Shown here: positions 33,801 through 53,400 of the stretch, one piece after another
Layout of the letters: every line of letters begins with the position of its first letter
Position numbering within the stretch: the stretch's first letter is position 1
Assembly (NCBI GenBank): GCA_037893245.1
Contig: JBAIAA010000416.1
Span: 248,001 to 312,000, forward strand
Reading direction: 5' to 3'
Origin: Crossaster papposus
Taxonomy: Eukaryota > Echinodermata > Asteroidea > Velatida > Solasteridae
DNA length: 64,000 nucleotides
Notes under the pieces: model-generated
Database searches by the model: none
Seen by the model: only the letters and a program-made list of their open reading frames with translations
Told to the model about the DNA's origin: nothing
Program-made: the position numbers and the translations under genes

Positions 33801-36293
33801 GAGTTTAGTGTCAATAATATTTTTAAAACAAGTAAGCTTTTCAACAATAATTTGGTCGGCTACTTTTTAGCTAGATGCAAATGATTTACTTTACCATTAA
33901 AGTTATAGTATACCATTTGTCAGTTGTGCATTTTTATCGTTTAAGGCAGGAAAAGTTCTCAAAATCTAAAGAATGGTGCTTGACAACTAACCTAATGAAA
34001 TGTTAGCACTGTGAATGCTGTACATTCCGAGAAAATAATATTCTAAGATTTCGATTTTCAACCAACTACTAATGGAAATTTCCAAAAATGCGTCTCTAAG
34101 ATGCATTTTTTGACTTCTATTATTTTCTTTAAAATAACAGCATGCCAAATGAAATAATGACACAGAGAGTTTAGTATTAATATCTATACATCAAGTAATC
34201 TTTTCAACAATAATTTAGATGGTTTTAATTTTTGGATACTTTCTCTATACTGTTCCTTTAAATTATACAATTTGTGGAAATTTGTCTTAATAAGAAATGT
34301 TTCTACCTCAAAGTAAGAGACGAAGGAAAAATTTTGCCTCAGCTGTTCATTTGGTTATTTTTTCCTTCCCAATAGTTACCTCGTGATCAAACAGCAGTCG
34401 TTGGATTGCTGACCAATGGCAGTGACAGGTAATTACACACATGTGGTGTTGAATACAAAATGTGAAACATTAACAATCCTGAATGTGATTTGCTTGGTTT
34501 CAATTTGAATTTCCTTTAAGGAATTATGAAAAACTACAAAGTACTGTAAAATTCACTTAAACTTAAAGTTAAACTGTTGTGAAGAAGTATAATAAAAGAT
34601 GATAAGAGATACGTGTTTGTCCTTCAAATAATCATTCACAGGCCGAATTCAACTATTTTTTAAAAGCATATTAGCCAATCTTATTATGAACTTGGTAAGG
34701 TGTTTTTCATCAAAAATGTGTTGCACCCCAATTATTTGGCTGTGGCTAGCCAGTACCACACGCCTATTGTAAGTAGATTTAGCCGCTCCCATAGGCACAT
34801 GTGTTATTATTAGCCATAGCCAAGTAACTCTGACATAGCCATAGACAAAGATATCATTTGAGCATGTTGCAGAATTAATGTCAGATTTGTTTAAATTCCA
34901 TCTTTTGTTGGTATCTGGCAGTGATTCCCTGTCGTCCAATCAGCGAGCCTTGGTCAACATCTGGATACCTTCGGCATTCCTCAGGGGGCGCGGCAGTGAC
35001 GCCTACCATGTCTATCAGGTACCTCCCTCCCCCCCACACCTGATTCAAGCTCCGCCCACTGAGACAGAGTTGTAGACTCAAGCTCTCAAGACCTCACATG
35101 TCATCTAGTATCAAGTCAAGTCACTATCTTTTCAAAAATTCAAACCGACAAAAAGCTATTTGAAACTTATTTTTGAAGTAAAAGTAAAGATTGCGACCCC
35201 CCCCCGACGCACAGTGAACACGCAAAAACGTGTTGAATTGCAAGACAGCATCCAAAAAGAAAGACGGCTACCGCAAGAAACTCTTAACAATTAGAAACAT
35301 TTGTGTCATTAGAATTGAGAGAATTAAACACCCTTGCCTCTAATTTGATCAAAACTAGCGAGAGGCCCGTAACTACACAATTGACCACACATGACTGTGG
35401 TGTTATTGTAAACATAAAATTGCATTTTTTTATGATCTGATTCAACTGTAATTCACAGTGATTTTTATTCCAATAAAGATTGTTTGTAATAGAAATGTTT
35501 ATTGTCTGTTGCAGATCTACGTCCGTATTCGTGATGAGGAATGGAACGTCTACCGTCGATACACTGAATTCAGGGAATTACATCTTAAGATACGCAAGAA
35601 CTATGCCATCGCTAACACCTTTGACTTCCCGCCCAAGAAAGCTGTGGGAAACAAGGTTTGTAGGCAGCGCCATTCTGTTACTGTAAATCCTGTAAATCCT
35701 AAATTTTGGAAGGGGGAGGGGGGGGGGGGGGGGCTTTCACCCTGTAGTTATCAATTTCCAAGGGTCACAAAGCCCATTTGTTTAAGTAAAGTTCTCGGGT
35801 TTGAGTTTTAAAAAAATTCAACATCCTTGCTTTGCCCATTTTTCCCTAGGATTCCAAATTTGTTGAGCAGCGGAGGAAGAAACTACAGCATTACATCCGG
35901 TGTGTGGTCAACTTCTACGTCGATCACTTCAGCGAGCTGACTGATAACCCATGCAAAGAAAAACTCCTGAGCGTCTTGCCTTTTTTCAGGTGAGTATTTT
36001 ACTCCCTTCCTCGCTAGCTTTGTTTGGATTATCATTTGCAGTAGATTTGCGGTAACAATTCCGATGACAATTTGACGGTCAAACCGATGATGCTTCTGTT
36101 ACTGAAAGCTCGTTTGTCACGGACATAAACAAATCAAGTCGTAAACTGACTTCTCACTTCCATAAATTATCTCTTTGATCTCAGGGATGAACCAACCAGG
36201 AAACCAAGCCGATCAGCCAGTGTAACCAGGCCCAGCAAGCTGGTAGCCGGCCGCAAACCGGTACCTGAAACACCTACTTATGATGGCTTATGA
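24854..36293 (+). CDS. SNX29: Sorting nexin-29 (SNX29), RUN-coiled-coil-PX protein, complete
   Basis: Eighteen exons: 24854-25053, 25511-25554, 26060-26234, 26574-26706, 27666-27768, 28245-29207, 29734-29830, 30453-30520, 30955-31018, 31671-31799, 32167-32252, 32874-32943, 33607-33760, 34376-34428, 34922-35018, 35515-35655, 35850-35989 and 36185-36293 (TGA). They total 2,826 nt, 941 residues, against about 813 in human. All phases agree. The RUN domain spans about residues 35-185 (LCAQFEAVMMHGL, RAWLRSTLNEHSLERYLH, SILFAINIDKEEL). A 321-residue low-complexity exon 6 follows, opening with a Lys-rich run then VVSIVSFNDDD, as in vertebrate SNX29. A coiled coil occupies about 595-765 (AVLAMMNRNDELHEQNRSLR, RKLIQVAEMHGELMEFN). 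The PX domain is at about 790-905 (VYRRYTEFRELHLKIRK, FPPKKAVGNK, QRRKKLQHYI). PX domains bind phosphoinositides on endosomes and RUN domains bind small GTPases or motors; the exact cellular role is not established. Confidence 0.96.
26395..26545 (+). repeat. Dispersed repeat with terminal CTGGTTCCCTGA / TCAGGGAACCAG hairpin
   Basis: CTGGTTCCCTGACCCTA at 26403 and GATCAGGGAACCAGAC at 26465 form an inverted pair. The following GCATTCAGTTCTGTAAATGC and GTTGACTAATTAAATTTAGTAA blocks match the copies at 20905-21140 and 30625-30765. Confidence 0.7.
30092..30344 (-). repeat. 253-bp MITE with 10-bp TIR TTAACCAGTT in an SNX29 intron
   Basis: The element begins TTAACCAGTT at 30092 and ends AACTGGTTAA at 30344, exact inverted repeats. 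The interior has GCGAGGCCGGAAATATCAGG and CACAGATTCCAGCCTGAACC. Partial relatives occur at 20199-20400, 33410-33541 and 58035-58264, each retaining one such end. No coding capacity is seen. Confidence 0.85.
30625..30765 (+). repeat. Dispersed repeat, copy of the 20905-21140 / 26395-26545 family
   Basis: The copy contains GATGTCAGGGAATTGTCAGG, GAACCAGACTAGATGGTTTG, GGATGTGTAACTGATTGC and GGACTAACTAAATTTGGTAA in the same order as the other two copies. Confidence 0.7.
31281..31424. repeat. 144-bp fold-back MITE in an SNX29 intron
   Basis: The left arm GGCCGATTTCACCAATGTTA with GGATTAATCCTAGG and GAGTAACTC pairs with the right arm GAGTTACTC, GGATTAATCCTAG and TTTCGTGAAATCGGCC. Almost the whole element can fold as one hairpin. 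Its outer ends CTGCGGCCGATTTCA and TGAAATCGGCCGCAG are perfect inverted repeats. Confidence 0.9.
31799..31870 (+). repeat. Telomere-like TTAGGG/TAGGCG repeats directly at an SNX29 splice donor
   Basis: Immediately after exon 10 the sequence reads GTAGGGTTAGGGTTAGGGT and then alternates GTAGGCGTAGGG and GTTAGGGTAGGCG units up to about 31870. The splice donor GTAGGG is the first unit of the array. TTAGGG is the telomeric unit of most animals, so this is an interstitial telomere-like stretch or a coincidental minisatellite. Confidence 0.85.
33003..33300 (+). repeat. tRNA-derived SINE in an SNX29 intron
   Basis: The head GCCGTGGCCTCGTGATCTGG (A-box-like) is followed by GGTTGTGGGTTCTAGTC (B-box-like), then the body blocks GCCCTTGGGCAAGATACTTT, CACCCAGGAGTAAAGGGGTA, TTAGCTGCTTTGCGC and CCCAGGGAGCTGAGATGGC. 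The end GCCCAATGAGCAGGGGTAAT is followed by A/T-rich sequence. Confidence 0.8.
33410..33541 (-). repeat. Truncated TTAACCAGTT-family element
   Basis: GAGCCGGTCGCTTACAGATA with TTTCCAGCC matches the interior of the family, and it ends in AACTGGTTAA at 33532-33541, the family terminus. It lies 65 bp upstream of SNX29 exon 13. Confidence 0.65.
33810..34260 (-). repeat. Dispersed repeat shared with 63420-63740
   Basis: Ordered blocks recur in both places: TATAGTATACCATTTGTC (versus TATAGAATACCATTTATC), AAATGCGTCTCTAAGATGCA (versus CAATGCGTCTCTGAGAGGCA), TATTATTTTCTTTAAAATAA, GAGAGTTTAGTATTAAT and CAAGTAATCTTTTCAACAAT. The first 30 bp, CAAGTAAGCTTTTCAACAAT, repeats the last block, suggesting two abutting fragments. 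Confidence 0.65.
36059..36139 (+). repeat. 80-bp repeat, first of two copies (other at 38601-38680)
   Basis: The segment GATGACAATTTGACGGTCAA through GACATAAACAAATCAAGTC is found again at 38601-38680 with only a few changes, including GATGCTTCTGTTACYGAAAG and CTCGTTTGTCACGGACATAA. This copy lies in the last intron of SNX29, about 45 bp before exon 18. Confidence 0.85.
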
Positions 36294-38600
36294 GGTATCA
36301 CATCACTAGAACCTATACATTACCTATGATAGCACTAATTGGTTTTTTTTTTACAAAGACGTCTTGAAGATTTTAACCCTGGAAAAAAAGTAGGAAATTG
36401 AACTGATCAGTTTAACTGGAAAATTTGTTTTTGTCAGAGATATATTTTTTAATGCTTTAACAGTGATTTTGCAAATCTTGAATTTAAGCTTTTCCATGAC
36501 CTGTTTCTATGAGCAAAATTAGGCCAGCTATGAATATCTTCATCCCCCCCAAAAAAAAAATTAAAAAAGACTGGATATAGGTTGTACATGATGTCGTCCT
36601 GAATGTAATGTTTGTATGTTTAAGTGTATTTTTTAAATGGCAGTTTGGCAGAATTTTCTTTTTTGTATATGCTTACCTGAGTACTTAAAATTGCCCTTTA
36701 ACCAGTTGGCAATGGTAAAACCACAAAGCCAGGACCCACCCCTTCCCTCTCCCCCCTCATCCCTCATCCCTCCTCCCTCCCCCACTCTCAACCCCCCCCC
36801 CCCCCCCCCCCCCCTCGATCCCTTCTCTCCAAATTAAAAGATAAACTACAGTAGTATTATATTCTGATCCTATTTTCCTCTTTTTGTTGTGGTCAACTGA
36901 AGATTGCTGTGGTTTGAAACAAAACAGAATCAGCTGTTGTTTCTATATGCATATAAATGTATGCCTAGTATTTCTTGTTTAAGCGCAAATTTTGCAAATT
37001 CAATTATTGTTTTCAGTATTATTTTTATCAGTTATTGAGCTTTAAAAAAACTTGGGTAAAGAAATAGTATTTTGAAAAACTTTAGTGAGATCTTTTTACA
37101 AAATTTATTTAATTTAAGAGGTTTTTTTTGTGTGTGAAGGAATGTATTATGCTGAAGAATATGGCTTATAATATTGACATTCGTAGTAAATAAACTTTTT
37201 TAGTTTACTCCCAAGATTAAATTTAACAAAGTGATTTATTTTACACTTTGAAAAAGGGTTTTGACACATTTTACGTAAAATACATATTTTTGTTTAGTTA
37301 ACAATATTATCTAACACTATAGCATCACTTTGTACACTGGTATCTACCAACATGGCCAACTGTAAAAAAATATTTTCTTTAAACAAATAATTCTTTGTAA
37401 CATCTTGTTTCAACATTTTATATTATGTGATGTTTTTATGACAACTAATTTGAATGCTGTGTGGAGAATGTTCGTTTCTGAGTAAGTTTTAATGTCTGAA
37501 AAATTATGCCGGCTAATTAATCGATAATTAATAAAAATGAAATTTGTCATATATCACTGTCATTGCATGCCATTTTTACATTTGGAAATCATCAATAATC
37601 AATGTTATTTTGGAGGAAGGAATAAGTTTCAAAGCAGAAATCAAACCAAAATGGAATTTGCCAAATTAAGTGTGATAGTAGAGAATTTTTGACAAAAAAT
37701 CTTTTGCAGACTTGCATGCACAGTAATGGATAAGACCAAATATATAAAAAATGAGTTTCTCATCCTTGTGCGTATTCTTTTTTGCTGCAGCATAAACAAG
37801 TGTTTTTTGGTATATAATTTAGTTTTGCAGTCTGAGTATATGACCAATGCTATATAATTTTGCGAAGACAAAAGTGCCCTCATCATGATCGCCTTATTTT
37901 TTTCTAAAAAACTTTTATTATCTTTTTAATTTTAAGAAATATTTTATTCATATTAAGCTTGCTTGAAGTTTTGGTATTCTTGCATTTCAATACAAAGTTA
38001 AAACATTTCTTAGTTTCAAAGGGTTCGATTTCAGACCCCAGGGCCAAGGCTTTTTGAAATAATATTACACGACAATTTCATCATTTTTGGCAAGCGCAAA
38101 CAAAATAATAGTTTTGTACAATAGCGCCTCCAAGCGTTGACCTTTAGCAATCATAAAAAAATGAAGACGCCATTCACTGGAAAGGGGGTTTGTAAAATTG
38201 AGAAAGCTAAAATTGTTACATGTTGAGAAACTTTATTGGTGTTTACTTCCACTTTAACGGTATTTCTGGTTAAACAAATCACAATAAACATTTTAATTGT
38301 TTGATGAAACTTGACTAGGGTACGGGATGATTCCAAATTGTTGCAAACAACACCCCCAAAATGTTCACTGGTCCAACTATTGCCAGGTATTGCACGTACG
38401 TCCGTACGGCCACACGACGTACGTACGTACGTAACCAAGATCTGCGCGGCAGTCTATCCTTTGGTTGTAACAATCTGGCGTCCGAAAAGCCAGACTTTCC
38501 TGCGTTTACCCACCGGAATATCCTTTCAATTACGACCCTTCCCTGGATCTGACGATCGTTTCGATGAGTTGCATCATCTGATGGGTGGATATAGGGGATT

Positions 38601-38680
38601 CCAATGACAATTTGAGGCTCAAACCGATGATGCTTCTGTTACCGAAAGCTCGTTTGTCACGGACATAAACAAATCAAGTC
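38601..38680 (+). repeat. 80-bp repeat, second copy
   Basis: This copy is nearly identical to 36059-36139, sharing CAAACCGATGATGCTTCTGT and CACGGACATAAACAAATCAA. It lies in the interval between SNX29 and GTPBP1. Confidence 0.85.
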
Positions 38681-39876
38681 ATTCGTGTTGCACAGTTATT
38701 AACGCACACACATTGCAACTGTTTGTTGATACATTTTCAAAAAGTACAGGTGATTGCCTGGGTCGGAGAAACTTAGCCTTTTCACTTTATTCAGTATTAG
38801 TTTTAATCAAGCAGATTTTGATTTCAAATGATGAACATGATGAACACGATGAATAATCAACATTGTCATTGAATTGGATAATTTGGAATTTGGAAAGACA
38901 ACAAACTAATTTTTGGAGAACGAAAAGTGAACAACACTTCAGAGAATACTGTTTTGCCAGAGACGTAAAAAATAGTGCTACTTGCTCTCTGGAGGAATTG
39001 AAAAGAGTAATCACTTTGAATTGTTAGGTGAGTTTATTTGTATTTAAATTGTTTAGCTCATTTGTTTTTGGCATTCTCACGATCGCCATGACATCACGAA
39101 GGGGGAGAGCCGTCCATAGCTAGCAACATGCGTTACGTCGTTAACCCTAACTCCCTAGGGTGTGTGCAAAATCATATTGATTTTTGAGCATTGAGGAGTG
39201 TTAGGGTTAAACCTCAATTTTTCTCCTTCGCACAAACAATGGGAAGACAAACAAGGTTCCTGGATGTCCGATCGTGAGAATATTGTTTTCTTAAATGTAG
39301 TATCCATTGTCAGCTTTATATTTACTGTTATATTGTATATCCTTCTATTAGTTTTTGAGTGGAAAATGAGATTAGGAAGTGATTTCTTTTATTTTACACT
39401 TGATACGCTGAAAAAGGTCCACAATGGTAAGAATGTAGTGTCCGGACGCTACGGTTGTGTAAAAAGTTTATGGAGTCGAGAGTCGAGAACATTTCCTAAC
39501 AAAATTGGAAATGTTTCTCAGTCCCAGATTCATGTCTTTTCAAATTTTTGCGCTGATTGACTTTTATTGAGATGATATATGAAGAAAAAACAGCATTAGG
39601 TTGCAACATTCTTTTCCTCAGCTTCGTCTCTGTTTTTCGACCCGACCCAACAACAATACAGGGAAAAACCGACCCGAACCGACAGTTTTGTGCCTTATCA
39701 GTATGAATATTGATTAATCAAGCAACAAACTGTTGTCCAGCTGAAACCTCATTGTGGGGTGCAACTGAATAACGCTTGATTGATGGTGTGTCATTGGGAT
39801 CAGTGATGTACAAACACTGTGTACTAACAATGAAAACCCATTGTTACTTGCACAAAGTCCAGTTGTTACTTGGGGA

Positions 39877-39900
39877 GGGGGGGGGGGGGGGGGGGGGGGG
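39877..39900 (+). repeat. G24 homopolymer run upstream of GTPBP1
   Basis: Twenty-four consecutive G residues, preceded by TGGGGA and followed by TGGGGGG. Comparable long runs are G15 at 9374-9388, C20 at 14633-14652, G15 at 18396-18410, G16 at about 35718-35733, C23 at 36792-36814, G27 at 52720-52746 and G24 at 57593-57616. All are in introns or between genes. Confidence 0.9.
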
Positions 39901-40133
39901 TGGGGGGTAAATGACTAGTCTGCATTGTTGCTTGGGAGGTAGAGTGCATTTTCTGAAAAGGCGGGTTCTTTTACTTTTTGAAGATCCCATCATCCTTGGG
40001 TACTGGATTGAGGTATTTAAAATAGGGAAGGTCAGGAAACCGAGAGCAGTTTTAATTTTAATTTGTTGACCGAAGTAATTTTACTTTATCTACTCTTCAC
40101 ACAAACGTTACAGTAAAAAAACAAAACATCAAG

Positions 40134-47841
<7,708 letters not shown>

Positions 47842-50448
47842 GAGTAATATGTACAACAAGCATCACAAGAATAATGCCACCGTCTACCACCAATGGGCTA
47901 TTTGCAAGTTAAATTTTAATAACATCTTGTACACTGACTTGCTCAAAATGTTTGGCATATTTTACCTTTAAATTCTTCTCACCAAATAGACTTTAATTAT
48001 ATCACGTAATTTGGAGCAAGCTGTGCATGCTTACGTAAGAGACGCTCAGCACCAATACATTGTTCACAATTGATGAGAATAGCTTGAAGACATCAGACCA
48101 TTCCGGAGCTGGGGAATGCTAGCGTAAGGCTTTCCCCACATTAAGTGATATACTAACAGTCAATTTGGTCTTGAGTTTTCAAAGTTTAAATGTGCCACGC
48201 ATTGTTTAGCAAGTCGGTGTACCAGATGTTTTTAAAATTTAACTCTCAAATGACTAATTAACTTTGCTGTCCAACATTTCACTTTTTAAAGGTTGAAGTT
48301 GCATTCCTCTCGTTGAGTTATTTTTTTTAAAGATTTTTTTATAAGTTTCATCCTAACAAATTTGATGTCTTTTCTAGTAATACCAAAGTTAATCACTTTT
48401 GAGTTGAAATAGAACATACTAATTGAGCATTTATTATTGGAAGAAAACAATCGAATTTGGAGCACAGGGAACACAACTTCAATGCATATTTAGAAAGAGA
48501 AGTTCATCAGCTTTAAAATGATGCCAAACTCTACAGAGATTTGTGCATCAGTGGTGTAAGATTTGTAGAGATTTCTGCATCACTTCTCTCTCAGAAAAGC
48601 CAAATTCACTTTAATAAATAATCTTTGAAACAAACAATTAAAATATGTTTCTGATGGACTTTATTTGTCAAATTGCAAAACTGACTTGTGCAATATTACA
48701 GCAAGTTGGTGGTTGGACAGTTGCAACTGGTAACCTTTTTGCATAAATTAAAAAGATTGAAGCTGTTTACTGTGTCGTAGTCCACATCTGTTATTTTTCT
48801 GTGTGGGATTTTAATGTTTTACATTATGGATACCCACTTGTTGATGAAAATATTGTGAAACTTTAAACAGTTGTGAAACCAATGACAAAAACTATTTTAA
48901 AGTCAATTTGCTGAGGAGTTTATGCAAAAAACAATGGACACATCACATATTTCAACTTGCCAGGAACAACAATCTTGAATGTGATATTTGAAACATGTGA
49001 GCAGTATTGTGATGCAAATACAGTATTTAGATTTAATGAAGACAAACTTAACGTGTTTTAATCTACCATTATTACCACCATTTTACTCTTAGTCGTAGTA
49101 AATTGTCTGTGACCGTTTTAATACTTTTTATCACAATTGTGCAAATAAATCTTTCTTTTTTTACGTTTTAATCATATCTGTGTACAATTTGTCCTTAAAA
49201 TCAAGAACAAGATTTTTTAGACTTTTGTTTGAAATCGGACAGTATTTGTACACAGAGATACGCACCTTTTAGACATTTTATCAATGTTCAGACATTTTTC
49301 TAATTTGCCAATTTTTCCCGGTAAAATACAACACATATTCTTCTCATTGGCATGTTTATCACTTGTTAACCCTCCCTCTATGAGGGCAATTAACTGCATG
49401 GCAGTGGTACATGCCAAATCACTCCAGCGTACTGTGTTGGAGGATTCTTTACATGTGCAATGAAGAGCACTTCTGTAGTTATTAAATTGGCATATGGCTT
49501 TGCTTACACAGTGTAGTACACCGTGGCCTGACCTCATAGCATGACCCAGTTGACCTTAGTTTCATATGGCATTCCTTAGAGTGATTTGGAGTGTCTAGTA
49601 AAAAACGGGGCTTTTTTAAGGCGACTTTTGAAGAACATTGAAGTGTAAACAAGAGGAAGTGTTTAAGGAAATTTCAGAATGCTACCCAAAACGTTAACAA
49701 GTTGAACATAAATCTAAAGTTAAGGATTCACCAAGATGTTACTTTATAATTACTGCAGTCAGATTGACAGTTAAGTAAACGTTGTTTTCTGCAAATTGTA
49801 CAAGTGTAAAAAGAACTTCATCAGTGTGTCATACTGGGATTTTCCAAAATCGTTTTTAATGCAGTGTTACTGGTGGATGCCTAATTTCTTGTATATATAC
49901 AACTGAATATTTTTTAGACTTTTCCCATTGCATTTTAAAGTTTGTGGTTTTCGTTTTCTGTTGCAAAATTGTCATAATGTGCAACTTTTACATTTTCCTC
50001 TTGTGTTTTAAATTATCGATGTTAATTAGACACTTAGAATAATATACGATTTGGCAGTTTTTAATTAAAACTTTGCAAGATGTCAAGTGATTTCCACCAA
50101 TTCTTTGCGTCTATCATATATTTTTTAAGTCAAAACCAATGATCTTTGGTCAAAAATCCCTAAATTCCTTATTAGTATGTCAATAGAGGGCGCCAGTCAT
50201 TCAGCATGAAACAAACAATCATGGCCGTAAACTTGGGAAGTGGGAATTTTAGTACGCACCACAACTCAACTGCATAAGATTGACTTTTGATCACAACCTA
50301 GGTTGTTTAGCCGTGTGGGGATCGGTTCAAATGGAGCGTGAAGGTCTGTGGCTAGTTGAGTGTGAGAAAGACAAGGCCAGGTAAGCCAAGGAGGCTGTCG
50401 TCACAACACGAAATTACGATCGATAATTGCAGCCAACAAAATACAGAG
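47842..50448. other. Intergenic region: GTPBP1 3' UTR and USP upstream/5' UTR
   Basis: No gene is recognised. AATAAA at 49144-49149 and a TAATAAATAA near 48613 are possible GTPBP1 poly(A) signals. A TTGTACACTGACTTGCTCAA fragment at 47932 is shared with 5895 and 46395, marking an old repeat. Close to the USP gene, GCCAG/GTAAGCC at 50380 is a good donor consensus, so transcription may begin upstream and the USP 5' UTR may be alternatively spliced. Confidence 0.5.
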
Positions 50449-53400
50449 ATGAGCGGTGTGTGGGACTCGTCTGCACCGCTGGCAAACATCGAGTGCATTC
50501 AGCATGGTCATGTTGGGTACATGAGCGACGATTATTCAGAAATGTCTCGACCCTATGCATACCGTGGTGATTCTACCCTGCCCAGGTCTTTCAAGACGGG
50601 AGTGAACGGGGACGGGAGCTTTGCTCAGGGGAGGGGGTATGATTACGAAGAGGAATATTGGCCCCAGAAAACTGCAAGCCTTCCGAGGAGTGTGGCAAAC
50701 GGCGTCAACAGGACGCACAATGTCAGGGAGAATTTTATCGCTGGGGGTTTACGATCACACCACGGACTGCAGCAGTCTTCGAGTGGCAGTAGACCTAATG
50801 TTGTGAGTTACAGCGACGAGCATGTCCTCCGGCAGAACCTGAACAATAGTCCGGACCGGAGACGAGGGTTAAATGATAACGTGGGGTCTCTCTCACCGAG
50901 TTCAAACACATCGAGTTTGTCGTCGCCAAAGCAACCGAGTTTGGGAAGTCACGGCAGCATATCCACGAGCAACTCACTGAGCCCACACAAGAAGAAATCC
51001 CGCAAACCTTCATTCCGTGCATTTGGTAGCTTGATTCAGAAAATGATGCGGCAGATCCGCAGTATGGACGAGTCGAAAAGCCCCATCGACGATACGCGAA
51101 GTGTCCACACCAATGACGACTTGGACAATTTGACCCAAGGCGTGCATTTATCGCCCATAAGCTCCAACCCGGTCAAGTTAAATGGCCAAGTCCCTGGACT
51201 TTCGGGACTCAGAAACCACGGCAACACGTGCTTCATGAACGCTATTATCCAGTGTCTGAGCAACACAGATATGCTCGCAGAGTACTTTGTCCTAGAGCAA
51301 TACCAACAAGACATGCGACGGAGCAAGAAAAACAACAAGAAATTCGGCACAAAAGGGGAGGTGACAGATCAGTTGGCACTGTTGATGAAATCAGTCTGGT
51401 CGTGCCAATACCTACCCCAGCACACCACGGAATTCAAACGCATTGTGTCCAAGTACAGCGGTCAGTTCCGTGGCAACGACCAACACGATGCTCAGGAATT
51501 TCTCATCTGGCTCCTGGACAAAGTGCACGAGGATTTGAACTGTGCCCCAAAGAAGAAATATAAACAGGTCAAGGTACGTAATGTGGTTGTACCATAGCCT
51601 AGCCTTAGATGCTGGATTAACTCTGCCTTTCCTTCATAAAATATTTCAGAATAATAATTACAGGATATCTAGCGCAATCATTTTGCTGGATGCCTAGAAA
51701 TCATTATTTACTTTCAGATGAGTAAGATATTTCTTAATAATTTGGTAGTAAATATTTTTGATATAGGCAAATGGTGTATCCTACCTTTAATCTATTTACC
51801 GCAAACCATTTACAATATAACTCCAACCAATTATAACGCTTGCTATAAATACTTCAGGCAATAAAATTACCAACCAAAAAAGAAAGAAAGATCTTGCACA
51901 CTCTAAATTAAAAGATATCAGTTCTCTTCCAGTTTCTTTGGATAAAAAGTAATTAATTAATACAATAGCTGCAGGCATTTAAAACTCGCATATGATATTT
52001 TATTTATTCAATTCTTTCATGTTATTATTTTTCTCAGTCTTGTTTTAGTCTTTGTTCCACATGTTTACACATAGATGTAATCTATTTGATATGATGTAAA
52101 CATAAACTGCCCCCCAAAAGTGCATCGCATTTTATAGAACTTGTACCTGAGCATCAAGTTGTGTTTTGCCGGGATCCCCTATTGTGTTTCCCTTTGTTCC
52201 TGTACTATAACCTAACCCTATAATCAGACTTATCGTATACTTAATTATTGACAGAGAACAAAATTCAACTAAAGACTGACGCCCAAAGACTGAAATGATC
52301 TATTGTTCGCCTATTGTGCTTTTGTCCTCGGGGATACATACTGCGCAGTAACCACACATTGCACAGTGTCCCAGAGTATGCATGGGTGTTGAATATTGAG
52401 GTCCCCTGTAACAATCAATCAATAATATACAGTGAGTTTGCCACTGAATGGTTATACATGTATGTATGTAACCAGCTTTGATCTGTAGTGAAGTATGCTG
52501 TGATGATGGATGAGATTGCAGCCCATACATTATTCCTATACTGGTTTTATTATGTACATTGTACACGAGTACATGTACACATACATGTACACCCAATGTA
52601 CCCAAACATTTTAGGCACTTAATATTCTTAATATAATTAATATTCTTGTCAGTGCAAGATATTTGCTTAACTAAATTATTGCGTACTAAGGAAATGGCTG
52701 GGGTATGAAAAGAGATGGTGGGGGGGGGGGGGGGGGGGGGGGGGGGAGATAGCATGTACGGTACCATACTATACATAGAAGAGGAAGGTGCCATAATTAC
52801 TGTTATTGTTAATTAATTTAATACACTAGTGCAGTGCCCTTTTATGAGCCTTTTATGAGCTTGTTCATAAGAGGCAAATTGCTTGGTCCGCAAATGTGAC
52901 AGTGCAATTGAATAGCAGCATTGCGTGGCGGTCTATACCGCCATGTTTATGGGTCTAGGCCTCTAGTTTAGCAGCTTTTATTTTAGAACTGCTCATCTAA
53001 ACAACTTCAAACTTGACACTGTACATTCATGGGTCCTGGGCAATACACCTGCCGATTTTCAACTTCATACAGTGGCCGGTTCTGGAGATAATTTATACGG
53101 ACAGACACACAAAGAGTCCTAGAATTATAGTAAGATGTTTACTGCACATTCTAACCTTGTTTTGTCCCTACATGTATACGCTACTGTATATTAAATTGAC
53201 ACAAAATTCCAAATAAAATATTGGATTGGTTCTACATGGTACTTTAAAATTTGTACCAGGAATGTTTTCCATATAAATTTGTCACTCAAAGAAGAAAAGG
53301 GTTGATTAAAAAACCTCGCCCAGGGGACGTACTTAGCAAATAATTTTGTTGTAACGAGCACTTTACCATGGATACAACCAGTGTGACAGGCCAAGTCATT

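Larger units (their letters stand above)
36294..40133. other. Intergenic region: SNX29 3' UTR and GTPBP1 upstream sequence
   Basis: There is no supportable gene. AATAAA at 37189-37194 is a plausible SNX29 poly(A) signal. Features seen are a C23 run at 36792-36814, a short ACGT-rich stretch CGACGTACGTACGTACGTAA at 38415-38434, the second 80-bp repeat copy at 38601-38680, inverted GTTAACCCTAACTCC / GGAGTGTTAGGGTTAAAC at 39139-39212, and a G24 run at 39877-39900. An open frame at 39198-39560 predicts one hydrophobic segment but has no recognisable relative. An acceptor-like ACGTTACAG at 40104-40112 suggests that the GTPBP1 first coding exon is preceded by a non-coding exon. Confidence 0.55.
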
